Source: a virus
Strand: one strand, 5' to 3'
IMG/VR virus record: IMGVR_UViG_3300027985_001685
Location: 1-64,000 of that record
Length of the DNA: 64,000 nucleotides
Shown here piece after piece: positions 26,704 through 35,727 of this stretch (position 1 is its first letter; each line of letters starts with the position of its first letter). The notes below the pieces were generated by a model. That model had not been told where the DNA came from, searched no databases, and was given only the letters and a program-made list of their open reading frames with translations. Made by a program: the position numbers and the translations under genes.

Positions 26704-28718
26704 GTGATATCTACCGATCCATATTTATAATTAAAATAAAATGTTTTATTAGAGAAGTCAATCAAAACATTGTCTCGAACTAATTCTAGAGTGTGAAGGT
26801 ATCCATCAGAGCTATGAATCTTTAGCTGTTGATCATTCCCTATAAACATGTTTTCAACTTCATTATCCAATAAGATCCTATTTAGTTTATATTTTGCTAA
26901 TGCAACTTTTTTTAAACTTCTAACTATCTTTGTGTCTACTGACCTTTCCCCTGAACTATAGATGGCCATCAGATAAAATACATAATCTCCAGGAAGAACT
27001 AGTTCATACTCAATAGACCGAGACTTAACTTGGTCTGTTGCTAAGGATGGATAGACTGCAGCATCTGTATTAGTGCTAACTATATCTCCATTTTCTTTTA
27101 TGTATTCTACTACTCCATCTGGTTTCTTTACACCAATTAAATATCTTGTAATCTGTCTACCAACAATTTTTTGAACTCCTTGAAGAGATACAATATTGTC
27201 ATCAGTAGAAAGTCCAGCCTCAGTATAGTTTATATCTAAAACCATATCCGCCGAGCCACCATCTTTTTGTAGTTCTTTAATAACTTTTGGGTACTCCTCT
27301 CTTTTGTCATATATATAAAGATTAGAGCTATCAACTCCATAGACATAATCTTCAAATAAGTCTGGAACAATTGACTTTAATATTACAGGAGTCTCTTCAT
27401 CTGTGTCATAAAGCTGGTATTCTTGCCTTGGCTCCTTAGCTCCCCTAGAACTAAGAACTTCTTCTATAGAGTTTCCAATTAATGTCTTTTTTTGCAGGAC
27501 AGATCCAGTACTATTCTCTGCGATAGACCAGTAAGTATTTTTTTTCTGGTCTTCAATATCAATATAACTCAAGTAATTATCAAGAAGTGCCGAGCTGTCT
27601 TCTTGGTGCAGAGTAACACTATAATCTAAATTTGAGTCTAAGTCATGATTAATAAATTCAATATAATTAATTTTCTTATATTTTAGTTTAGTTCGATAAG
27701 ATGAGTTTTCTAGTAAATAGATATCCTCTGTCTCAACTCGTCTTTTGGTCGTAATACCATTAACTCTACAGACAATGGATCTAAGTCTTCCATCTAGGTA
27801 GGTTGAAAACTGACTTCCGTTATAGAAGTTAAACCATATATAACTATCATATGGTGTAAAAACATTTACAACTCTTCTTGTTTTATGGATTAGAGTGTTG
27901 TCTAGCAAAGTAAGTGAATCTAGTTTTATCTTGGAAGACTCAACTCTTGTTGGAAGTGTATCATAATAAAAGTCATCAATACTATTACTAGAACTTGGTT
28001 CTGGACTAAAAATGGTAATGTTATCTCTCGCAATAACCTCTGGGGGAACGATATATTCTTCACCGTCGCCCTTAACGTTACTTTTAAACTCAAATGAGCC
28101 ATCAAGTTGAACTTTGTACACATTTGCGAGCTCATTCATATTCGATGTTTGGACAAAGTAATTACTAGTTTGAAGGTCTATTGTCTTCTCTAGTTTATGC
28201 AAGTATTTTCCAAACCCATTAACTATTTGTTGAAAGTTACTAAACTTATCATATCTTGCTCTCGACCATTCAGGAAGATAATTCGCCACCTCTTGAGTTT
28301 CAGAGTAATAATAAAATTCATTATTTTTGTTACTATAAAACGCACCCTCTTCTGTTGAAAAAGAGAATTTATCAACCCTTTCTTCACCGTCAATATTGTA
28401 AGTTGAGAGTGAACAAACATACTCCTTTCCATAATGAAAAGAGCTGGGGTATATATCTGCAGCCCCATATGTTGCACCTTCTTCACCATATCTCTTTGAT
28501 GAGTACTTTATCTTTCTTCTTGAGAAGAAAGTTACACGCATTGTATTCTTATCTGTCAAAAAATAAGCCGATGGCTGAACCTCTACGTCATTTATTATGA
28601 GTATAGTTTCAGAAGGAATAAAGTCTGAAGTGGAGTTTAGCTCTATAACGATATCACTATTTACCGAAACATCAGTCTGCCCCTTTAATGGAAAGATATT
28701 TAATAAAGATATAGACAT
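26700..28718 (-). CDS. Baseplate wedge protein with N-terminal Ig-like domain and tail-protein-I-like helices
   Basis: The protein has 672 residues. Residues 1-125 look like an SbsA/BIG_5-type Ig domain (FPLKGQTDVSVNSDIVIELN) into which a Tyr-Gly-rich loop is inserted (KRYGEEGATYGAADIYP, about 75-91). Residues about 143-205 contain LPEWSRARYDKFSNFQQIV, then GKYLHKLEKTIDLQTSNYFV and MNELANVYKVQL, the helical pattern of phage tail protein I/gp53-like wedge proteins. The rest is beta-rich. It directly follows the J-like wedge gene, which is the standard order in contractile-tail phages. The assignment rests on motif order and synteny. Confidence 0.75.
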   Translation of the reverse strand: MSISLLNIFPLKGQTDVSVNSDIVIELNSTSDFIPSETILIINDVEVQPSAYFLTDKNTMRVTFFSRRKIKYSSKRYGEEGATYGAADIYPSSFHYGKEYVCSLSTYNIDGEERVDKFSFSTEEGAFYSNKNNEFYYYSETQEVANYLPEWSRARYDKFSNFQQIVNGFGKYLHKLEKTIDLQTSNYFVQTSNMNELANVYKVQLDGSFEFKSNVKGDGEEYIVPPEVIARDNITIFSPEPSSSNSIDDFYYDTLPTRVESSKIKLDSLTLLDNTLIHKTRRVVNVFTPYDSYIWFNFYNGSQFSTYLDGRLRSIVCRVNGITTKRRVETEDIYLLENSSYRTKLKYKKINYIEFINHDLDSNLDYSVTLHQEDSSALLDNYLSYIDIEDQKKNTYWSIAENSTGSVLQKKTLIGNSIEEVLSSRGAKEPRQEYQLYDTDEETPVILKSIVPDLFEDYVYGVDSSNLYIYDKREEYPKVIKELQKDGGSADMVLDINYTEAGLSTDDNIVSLQGVQKIVGRQITRYLIGVKKPDGVVEYIKENGDIVSTNTDAAVYPSLATDQVKSRSIEYELVLPGDYVFYLMAIYSSGERSVDTKIVRSLKKVALAKYKLNRILLDNEVENMFIGNDQQLKIHSSDGYLHTLELVRDNVLIDFSNKTFYFNYKYGSVDIT

Positions 28719-28725
28719 GGTAATC

Positions 28726-29952
28726 CTAGTTATTGTCGATAATAGTAATAGGGTCTGCCAGTGTTGGCTCTACAATGACTCTTTCATATGGCTTAGTCGA
28801 GTATGTCTTAATCAGATTCTGTACAATTTTAGAGTCTGAATATTGTGATCTTTTATGTATCTTAAATTTTTTAAACCTATCTTGCTTTGTACCCATAGAA
28901 AGGATTCTTTCATCTGAATTAAGGATTACTTTTATTATTTGGTCCTCTACTAGGGTTTCACCGATTGCTAAATTATTTATGTAGTTTGCTATATTCTTTT
29001 TTACTTTTGTTTTTATTTCATTTTTTACATTTTCTTCTAGTGAGGTCCTGTAGGTTAGAAGAATCATTAATTGAACACCAACAACAACTGGAGAATAAGC
29101 CCTGTTATCTGAACCCTCAGATTGAATAACGCTGATAACATCTTGTGCCATAGACAATAAGGACGAAGGCACATCTGTGGTTACGGCTTTAATTAGCCAG
29201 TTTGCTGTTCCAATTCCACGGGGAAACTTAATTTTTACAACATCTGAAACTCCAGGGAGAGACAACAGTGACAATCTAATCGCTGTATCATTTGCTGCTT
29301 CACCAGCAAGAGCACTCTGTTGAATTTCAAACTTATAATTCTCATCGGACTCTTCTGCTTTTCCATTTGCAATAGAAGACTCATTGTCCACAAGCAAGGT
29401 ATAATTTAGCGAGTCTGAGTATCCTGTAAAGTCATGATAAATTAAAGTACTTGGGCCAACATTGTAGTCTTCTCCGTCCCCGTTCGCCTCAGCTGCAAAA
29501 TAGACTTTATCTGAGTTAGCAGGAAGAGTAATTGTTTCTGAATTTATATAAACAATAGATTCATCTTCAATTGACTGTGTATTAAAGAAGCGAACAGACC
29601 CAGATGGAATAACTATATCTTCTCCATTATTTATAGCTCCAAAATTTGGACTTAAAGTATAAAAAACAAAATTCTTTTCATGCTTCTTTACATTTGCCTT
29701 TTTACTTGTCTTTCTAGTTCTACCAAACACTTCTCCAATATAATCCAGTACTTGGCCAGACGCATTACGAAGGAGAGGAACTCCAATATTGCTATCTAGC
29801 TTTTCTGCTTGAATTGAAAGTTTATCGTTTATTATATCTAAAATTAGTCTTGCTTTAGAGCCAGGTGAAAGATACGTTACATTGGTATTTTGAGATAGCT
29901 GTTTTATCTCTTCCTCTGTAATAGTTACTTTGTCAAAGTCTAAGTACTTCAT
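28726..29952 (-). CDS. Baseplate wedge protein J (gp6/gp47-like)
   Basis: This 408-residue protein shows the sequence order of baseplate J-family proteins. It has an N-terminal helical part with YLSPGSKARLILDIINDKL, a core with GVPLLRNASGQVLDYIGEVFG and INNGEDIVIPSGSVRFFN, and strands TITLPANSDKVYFAAEANG, where the Ala-Glu-Ala-Gly region is characteristic. A DTAIRLSLLSLPGVSDVVKI segment matches the helix-loop before the C-terminal domain. In contractile systems this protein forms the wedge that ties hub to sheath. It lies between a gp25-like gene and tail-protein-I-like genes, the canonical order. An AAGGTAA site precedes the ATG. Confidence 0.9.
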   Translation of the reverse strand: MKYLDFDKVTITEEEIKQLSQNTNVTYLSPGSKARLILDIINDKLSIQAEKLDSNIGVPLLRNASGQVLDYIGEVFGRTRKTSKKANVKKHEKNFVFYTLSPNFGAINNGEDIVIPSGSVRFFNTQSIEDESIVYINSETITLPANSDKVYFAAEANGDGEDYNVGPSTLIYHDFTGYSDSLNYTLLVDNESSIANGKAEESDENYKFEIQQSALAGEAANDTAIRLSLLSLPGVSDVVKIKFPRGIGTANWLIKAVTTDVPSSLLSMAQDVISVIQSEGSDNRAYSPVVVGVQLMILLTYRTSLEENVKNEIKTKVKKNIANYINNLAIGETLVEDQIIKVILNSDERILSMGTKQDRFKKFKIHKRSQYSDSKIVQNLIKTYSTKPYERVIVEPTLADPITIIDNN

Positions 29953-29956
29953 TTTA

Positions 29957-30391
29957 TTACCTTACCATAAAAGCTTCAGTTGTTAATAGATCGTACACTA
30001 TTCTGATAGTAATTGTACTATTCTCAACTCCTGTGGTCAATGCCTGTTTAAGGTCTAAGTATACCATAATAGATTCCTTATCTACAGGAGCAACTGCTAT
30101 TTCAAAGTCACTTACAGATAGAAAACCATCATATGTTAAAGACAGAGATATCGCAGCTTCCATTCTCGTCCAAGTGCTTTGATTGTTAGCCTCTCCTTTA
30201 AAGTCTGCAACTCCGGCACCCTTGCTCTGACTCAGTTTCCAGTCATTTACTGAAGATTTTATTCTAGTTGTTACCTCCTGAATAAACCCTAAATCCTTTA
30301 CCTTTTTTGTGTCAGCCAAGTCTCCATTACTTAAACTATAGTCTCCATCTGAAGTCCACTTTAAATCAACATATTGAGATAAATTTATCAT
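29957..30391 (-). CDS. Baseplate wedge protein, gp25/W-like
   Basis: The 144-residue product has DLKWTSDGDYSLSNGDLAD near its start, then GFIQEVTTRIKSSVNDWKL and GAGVADFKGE. This reproduces the gp25/GPW fold pattern: an Asp-rich first strand with a G-D-L turn, a long helix with Gln and Arg, and a Trp/Gly loop describing the first base of the wedge. The family forms the inner wedge nucleus where the sheath begins. An AGGTGG site precedes the ATG. It is placed just upstream of the J-like gene, as in other contractile phages. Confidence 0.8.
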   Translation of the reverse strand: MINLSQYVDLKWTSDGDYSLSNGDLADTKKVKDLGFIQEVTTRIKSSVNDWKLSQSKGAGVADFKGEANNQSTWTRMEAAISLSLTYDGFLSVSDFEIAVAPVDKESIMVYLDLKQALTTGVENSTITIRIVYDLLTTEAFMVR

Positions 30392-30398
30392 ATACCAC

Positions 30399-30929
30399 CT
30401 AAATTAATGCTGCAGCTAATGTTCCTGCAACCATTACAGACTCCATGAGAGGTTTTACCATTGCAGATGTAGGAATTGACCAAACACATGTTGGCATTGG
30501 CGTAACTATAGTTGAAGGAAAACCAGAAGTTAACAGTGGGTTTAATGTTGTAATTCCAGACAATCTTACCTGGTGAGGTTGTGCACCAATACTTAATGGG
30601 CCTTTAATAATGTTTGCGCCGCCCTCTCTGAATGAAAAGAAGCCGTAATTACTATTACCTCTTATTGATGCCATATCATCAGTTACTTCAATGATAGGAG
30701 AGTCTGGAAGGCTAGACGTCTTTAAGATCTTAGATAGCGGATGTTCATACTCTTTTTTTTGCAATGGAGCACTATCCCTATCTTTGCTATCTATTAAAGG
30801 TTTGTTGTCTTTTTTTCTTACGACTTTTACTAGATGTCTAGATGGGTCATAGTCTATCACCTTTATCATTGTTCCAGCAAACTCTGATCTTGCAACTGGG
30901 GTTTTATTCATAATATTATTGCCATCCAT
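30399..30929 (-). CDS. Probable baseplate spike/hub-associated protein
   Basis: The protein has 176 residues and a GGAGAG site before the ATG. Residues ~20-45 form a small beta segment (GTMIKVIDYDPSRHLVKVV) like the start of an OB-type fold. A second beta-rich section with SNYGFFSFREGGANIIKGPL and VRLSGITTLNP follows. The last ~30 residues are hydrophobic (MVKPLMESVMVAGTLAAALI). Between the hub and gp25 contractile phages usually encode spike or spike-tip proteins, so this is a candidate. No PAAR or lysozyme motif is visible, so the call is by context. Confidence 0.5.
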   Translation of the reverse strand: MDGNNIMNKTPVARSEFAGTMIKVIDYDPSRHLVKVVRKKDNKPLIDSKDRDSAPLQKKEYEHPLSKILKTSSLPDSPIIEVTDDMASIRGNSNYGFFSFREGGANIIKGPLSIGAQPHQVRLSGITTLNPLLTSGFPSTIVTPMPTCVWSIPTSAMVKPLMESVMVAGTLAAALI

Positions 30930-30938
30930 ATTTCTCTC

Positions 30939-31169
30939 CTACATAAACCCTAGAGCGCTTTCTGCAGTTAAAACTCTAGTAGCCCCTCTTATTTCTGTCT
31001 CGGTCTTACTTTTAGGAATATCTGGGTGTTCAAAAATTTTCCCTAAAATTTTAATTGTTCCGACCTCTGTCACATAACCCTCAGCCCCTATGATGTCACC
31101 ATAAATTGATGACAGTTCTGGGTGCCAATCTGGCCTATGATATACTTCTACTTTATCTGTTGTACTCAT
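30939..31169 (-). CDS. Small hub-adjacent protein, unknown
   Basis: The 76-residue product overlaps the end of the hub gene by 17 bases and has an AAAGGTG site placed inside that gene. It contains a short beta-prone core (GDIIGAEGYVTEVGTIKIL) flanked by polar ends, consistent with a small beta barrel. No cysteines, membrane segment or known motif is present. Its position between hub and spike genes suggests a small baseplate adaptor. No family is recognised. Confidence 0.65.
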   Translation of the reverse strand: MSTTDKVEVYHRPDWHPELSSIYGDIIGAEGYVTEVGTIKILGKIFEHPDIPKSKTETEIRGATRVLTAESALGFM

Positions 31170-34100
31170 TCATCACCTTTTCTAGGGCCGAGTTTAGTTC
31201 AACCCCATTAGACAATTCATTTACTATATCTGCAGATGTAACCTTCTTGTTCTTTTTAACTACTTCATTCCAAGCAGCATCTCTAATTTTTTCTTTATCT
31301 TTAATATCATTTACAATATATCTTTCTTTATCTTCTTTTGAAACTAAGTCTGGAAGAAATTCATCGGAAATAAAATTAGTAATGGCCTTTACGTCTCCAA
31401 GAATCTCTTTTCCAAAAGTAGATACAGCGTCCATGGCAGTATTATTTCTAAAGCCATATAGGCCAGTATACCATGGTTTACCTTTTCTTATTAGTGGCAT
31501 AAAGCCAATGGGTTGCCTAAATTCACACCAATTTGTAATTGGACCAGAAACGTAACTTGCAATAAAGTCAGCACCAAAAATACCAGCAACTTTCCCTACC
31601 ATACCTGCCATACCTTTTAAAGCAGGAACAGCCGCACTTGCTGTGGTTAACAGAACTTTTGAGAGAGTTCCTCCAGCAGTAGACATACCAGCAAAGTATG
31701 GCGCAGCCGCTTTTACTCCAGCTCCTAATATAGCCACATTGGCTAAGGTTGACGCTGTTGATAATGCAGAGCTAGTTCCACTCAATGCTCCAGTTAAAGC
31801 TCCAGGTAAAACTTGATCGTTACCTTGATTATATCTTATATCAAATTCTCTCTGACTAGCAAAAGTTGAATAAAATCTAAGATTGTTCCTGATAAAAACA
31901 GATGCTATATGTTTTTCTATAGCCTTTATCAACATTCCCTCTGTTGCCTCTGATGGAAAGACAATCATTCTAGGTGTAATTTCTGTTAACCAGCCCTTCT
32001 CTGGAGTTAGTGTTTGAACTACATCTCCAGCTTTAATCGACCCATAGATCCCATTATAGTTATCGTAAATAAACACCACATCTTCAGGTTTAATATTACT
32101 TCTTCCTAGAATTACTAGTTTTCCTGTATATGCTTTTTTTAGTGAATTACATAACGTAGATACTGCATATTTTTGTGGCATATATGGATCGTAGTCTTTG
32201 TGTGCGTTATGATAAAGGACAGTTTTCTTCTTTATAAAGTTCTTGTTTAAATCATCATCTGCCTTTATATCTCCAGACTTTTCATATGAAGAAAATCCTT
32301 CTGATCCATCTGCATTAATATTAGACCCCGTATCTGGATGAACAACCTCAATATTATTATATACGTCATCTGTATTTGTCATAATTTCATTCAAGACTAT
32401 ATCGTGCTCGCTAGTAACAAGATGGTAGTTTCTGAATGGCTTTATACAATCTTTTATATTTGTAATATCTCCTTCAGATGAGTCTGTCTTTAAAGACTTC
32501 TTGCTTCTTCTATCTGACATATCTCCGTATAGGTTCTCAAATATCTGCCTATTTGTATCTTCGTAGAGTGTACCATTGTTATCATTGATTGCCGATAAAT
32601 AGTTAATGCCACGGTAGAAGTAAAGCTGGTCTGGGTATCCAAAAAATAACGTGCTTCTATTGTCATAGGGGACGACCCTGCAGATAGTCCCAGGGTGTCT
32701 TAATGTTAATTCTTGAAGAACATCCCAGATAGTTTGTTCATAAATAACGAAACGTGATCCTTTTATATAATCCTTTATCATTCCTGCAGCTACTGCTGCG
32801 CCACCAATTAAAAGTATAGGCGTGGCTGTTAAACCTACCGCAACACCAATCGCTCCTGCTACTAATGATGCTGTAGTTCCTAGCCCAATGCCTTTAGCGA
32901 AGGATCCAACTGTACTGCTTACCCACTCTTTACTGCCTACATCTTTTATGGAGGGAGCAAAGATATTATCCATCATTGGACTACTATCATATCCAAGAAA
33001 ATTTCCAGTAAATGGGGCGACATTTCCTAGTACATTTTTCTCTTTTCTTCCGAAGTTCTTTAGTTCTTCAGCACCTAAGAGCAAATCCCCAATTATCTTA
33101 GTCGTATTCTTTCCAGAGAAAGTATACTCTTCCTCTACTCCAACACCTTTTAATTCCTGAACAAGTTCAATTCCATCACCAACGCACACTATCTCTATAA
33201 CGTCTCCGCCCCCTACTTTAACGACTCTTCCAGAAAACTCTACACTCAGCTTGTTAGGATTAACATCATATCCTAATCTTAACTGAACCTTAGTTCCTTC
33301 TGTAAAGATTAGTCCATCACGAGGGTCAGAATTTACTTCTTTCTTTTTATCTTCTTCTTTCTTATTTAGCTCATCGATAGTCTTTGTTTTATCACTATAA
33401 TAGGATCCTAAAATATCGTCAGATGTATTTGTCATTCTAATTATAAGTGTTGGTGCTGGACCATCTTCAGGTACAGGCATACGGATATCTACAATAGAGT
33501 TTAGGTCATAAAAGTCAGCAAAAGATTTCCATAAAGAGGACTGTCCCTTTAACCTTCTACTATGCATATCTCCAAAACTTAGAATACTAGTACTTGTTGC
33601 CGGTTCCATAAAATACAGCTTAAAGGTTGGCATAGACCTTCTCATTGTATAAGTCGTGTCTGTAAAGTTTTCAATAGATGACCTTAAGACAAAATTTTGT
33701 TGATTTGGATCTAAAGGCATTTGAACTAACATGTTACCTAGGTCGGTGTCTTTTTTTGCAGCTGCTTCATTGGAAGCAAAAGGCGTCATTAGTGGAGATA
33801 TCTGCATCTGAGATGTCGGTTTTAATTTTGCCGTATCAGAAATTACGCTATTGTAATAATTATCAAACACCTCTTGATATTTTTTAGATATACTATTTTG
33901 TGCAGAATTTACATCTTCCTTATACTCATCATCTTGGTTGTAGTAATAGTAGTCTGGCTGTTCATACTTTCCACTATCATTTTTTGGTAGAAGTAGGTCA
34001 GGATAACACGAGTCATCAACTACATAGTTATACTGTTTAATATCACTACTGCAACAGGTGTATGGATTTTCCTTTCCAGTTTTATTTTCAGTCTTTATTG

Positions 34101-35727
34101 ATCTAAAAAGAAGATCTTGGCCAAAAGAATTAGCAAACTCTCTACACAAAAGAGTCCTATTAGAAAGGTTTATTCTTTCCGTAGACAACTCTTCTAGCTG
34201 AGACTCTACCCAATCCCTACTTTTTTCAAAAATACCTTGCTCAATGGCTTCATCAATAGTACCTATTCCTAGTGGAGAAGTATTCATTAGCGCGGTGCCT
34301 AATGCTTTTGCGTCTAATTGATCAGGGTAGTTATCTTTAGCTTTACTATACTGAACTGATTTTCCATTCATCTTTATGTTATATCTATCTGAACAAATTT
34401 TCATTGCAGAAAGAATAGAGTTGTTTAGTTCAGAGACAGATCCTTTACCTTCAACCCCAAGTGTTGGATTTGAAGAGACAAGGCTCTCACTTAATTTCAC
34501 ATTAAAATTAGAACAAAATGGAAGCCCTGGTATTGTTGTAGACTCCTGACCTTCTATCATGCAACTTAAACATTCATTTGGATCAAAAATACCAGAAGTA
34601 TTATTTCCCATATCTACATATGTTTCTTTTGTAGTGTCTGAATAGATTTTATATTTAAGGATACTAATAAGTGGATGACGGATATAAATATTAGAAGATT
34701 TTTCCTTATCCCTGTAGACCACACTATTCCTGTTAACAGTTTCTAGTGCGTTATTTAGAAGCTCCAGTTCTTCCGATGTCTCTACTGGTTTCTCTCCATC
34801 TAACTTTGCATTAGCAAAAAAAGACAAATTTAAGTCTGTTGTTGAGCCTCCTAAGAATTGAAAAGTAGGAGTTGTATGTCCCTGTAAGGGAATCTTTGCA
34901 ATATTCATTTTTATAGAAGCAGCTAAACTTCTAAGTAATAGGGCGCTTGATTTTATAGTATGTGTTTTTGGAACTAGTATTCTTCTATATCTGTAAGCAT
35001 AGGCGTTGCCACTATTATCTCTATCTACACTCCACCCTTGTTTCCACAGCTTTGTTTCACTGTCTGTATCTCCAAGACTTGTATATAGTTTTTCTTCTGG
35101 TAGATATTCTTTAAAAAAAATCTCCATATCATCTGATAGAGTCTCTTTTATTTCATTAATATATCTCCCATCCAGGTAAGTTCCATTTTTAACATACTCA
35201 TCAAACAACCTTCCTGGCTTCTTTGATGGGATGCTTGCTCCATTTGGAGAGAGTTCTTTATAATAAAAGTTTGAAGAATATGGATAGTAATTAAAATAGC
35301 TCATTGTCAATCTAACTGAGATCATCTCAGGTGATTGTGAGTCGAATTGTATATCTACACCATTAACAGCAAAGGCGAGAGAAGACCCTTCTCCGATATT
35401 ATTACCAAGAGAGGCTCTTGTTTCTTTTTCTATTTTTTCATTTTCGACATAAACGAATGGGTTTTTTCTTATTTGGATAAGCAAAGGAGCTAGTTGTGAG
35501 TTTATCCATGAGGTAACTGTCTGCTCTCTTTTAGATAAATAATTTATACCTGTTGCAAACCTTAGGTCAACAAAAACAACAATATCCCTTTTACCTGATT
35601 TAACTTTTGTTGCAATCTGTGAACGAAGAGAAAAGGCACCCGTATTGTAATCATCCTTAACAATCTGGATTCTTTCTGGAGGTATTTCAAAAGTAATATT
35701 GTTTATAGTCAGTAGTGATGAGCTCAT
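31153..35727 (-). CDS. Giant baseplate hub protein (gp27/gpD-like core)
   Basis: The 1524-residue protein begins TINNITFEIPPERIQIVKDD, similar to N-terminal domains of large phage tail hub proteins. Residues about 690-880 contain a gpD/gp27-like section with GTKVQLRLGYDVNPNKLSVE, FSGRVVKVGGGDVIEIVCVG and a long helix. Around 1000-1040 lies an IWDVLQELTLRHPGTICRVV / YDNRSTLFFGYP stretch typical of hub beta-barrel domains. Between them, about residues 940-990, is a long hydrophobic Ala/Gly/Val segment, and a second hydrophobic region lies near 1370-1440. The start overlaps the upstream stop (TAATG) and has AAAGGG before it. The length far exceeds usual hubs (~400 residues). No lysozyme domain is seen. 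Confidence 0.75.
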   Translation of the reverse strand: MSSSLLTINNITFEIPPERIQIVKDDYNTGAFSLRSQIATKVKSGKRDIVVFVDLRFATGINYLSKREQTVTSWINSQLAPLLIQIRKNPFVYVENEKIEKETRASLGNNIGEGSSLAFAVNGVDIQFDSQSPEMISVRLTMSYFNYYPYSSNFYYKELSPNGASIPSKKPGRLFDEYVKNGTYLDGRYINEIKETLSDDMEIFFKEYLPEEKLYTSLGDTDSETKLWKQGWSVDRDNSGNAYAYRYRRILVPKTHTIKSSALLLRSLAASIKMNIAKIPLQGHTTPTFQFLGGSTTDLNLSFFANAKLDGEKPVETSEELELLNNALETVNRNSVVYRDKEKSSNIYIRHPLISILKYKIYSDTTKETYVDMGNNTSGIFDPNECLSCMIEGQESTTIPGLPFCSNFNVKLSESLVSSNPTLGVEGKGSVSELNNSILSAMKICSDRYNIKMNGKSVQYSKAKDNYPDQLDAKALGTALMNTSPLGIGTIDEAIEQGIFEKSRDWVESQLEELSTERINLSNRTLLCREFANSFGQDLLFRSIKTENKTGKENPYTCCSSDIKQYNYVVDDSCYPDLLLPKNDSGKYEQPDYYYYNQDDEYKEDVNSAQNSISKKYQEVFDNYYNSVISDTAKLKPTSQMQISPLMTPFASNEAAAKKDTDLGNMLVQMPLDPNQQNFVLRSSIENFTDTTYTMRRSMPTFKLYFMEPATSTSILSFGDMHSRRLKGQSSLWKSFADFYDLNSIVDIRMPVPEDGPAPTLIIRMTNTSDDILGSYYSDKTKTIDELNKKEEDKKKEVNSDPRDGLIFTEGTKVQLRLGYDVNPNKLSVEFSGRVVKVGGGDVIEIVCVGDGIELVQELKGVGVEEEYTFSGKNTTKIIGDLLLGAEELKNFGRKEKNVLGNVAPFTGNFLGYDSSPMMDNIFAPSIKDVGSKEWVSSTVGSFAKGIGLGTTASLVAGAIGVAVGLTATPILLIGGAAVAAGMIKDYIKGSRFVIYEQTIWDVLQELTLRHPGTICRVVPYDNRSTLFFGYPDQLYFYRGINYLSAINDNNGTLYEDTNRQIFENLYGDMSDRRSKKSLKTDSSEGDITNIKDCIKPFRNYHLVTSEHDIVLNEIMTNTDDVYNNIEVVHPDTGSNINADGSEGFSSYEKSGDIKADDDLNKNFIKKKTVLYHNAHKDYDPYMPQKYAVSTLCNSLKKAYTGKLVILGRSNIKPEDVVFIYDNYNGIYGSIKAGDVVQTLTPEKGWLTEITPRMIVFPSEATEGMLIKAIEKHIASVFIRNNLRFYSTFASQREFDIRYNQGNDQVLPGALTGALSGTSSALSTASTLANVAILGAGVKAAAPYFAGMSTAGGTLSKVLLTTASAAVPALKGMAGMVGKVAGIFGADFIASYVSGPITNWCEFRQPIGFMPLIRKGKPWYTGLYGFRNNTAMDAVSTFGKEILGDVKAITNFISDEFLPDLVSKEDKERYIVNDIKDKEKIRDAAWNEVVKKNKKVTSADIVNELSNGVELNSALEKVMNEYNR

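Noticed and set aside
31153-35727. A tail lysozyme or peptidase in the hub/spike region
   Set aside because: I searched for catalytic Glu/Asp patterns of lysozyme, and for NlpC/P60 or M23 motifs, and saw none in the hub or the small spike-region proteins.
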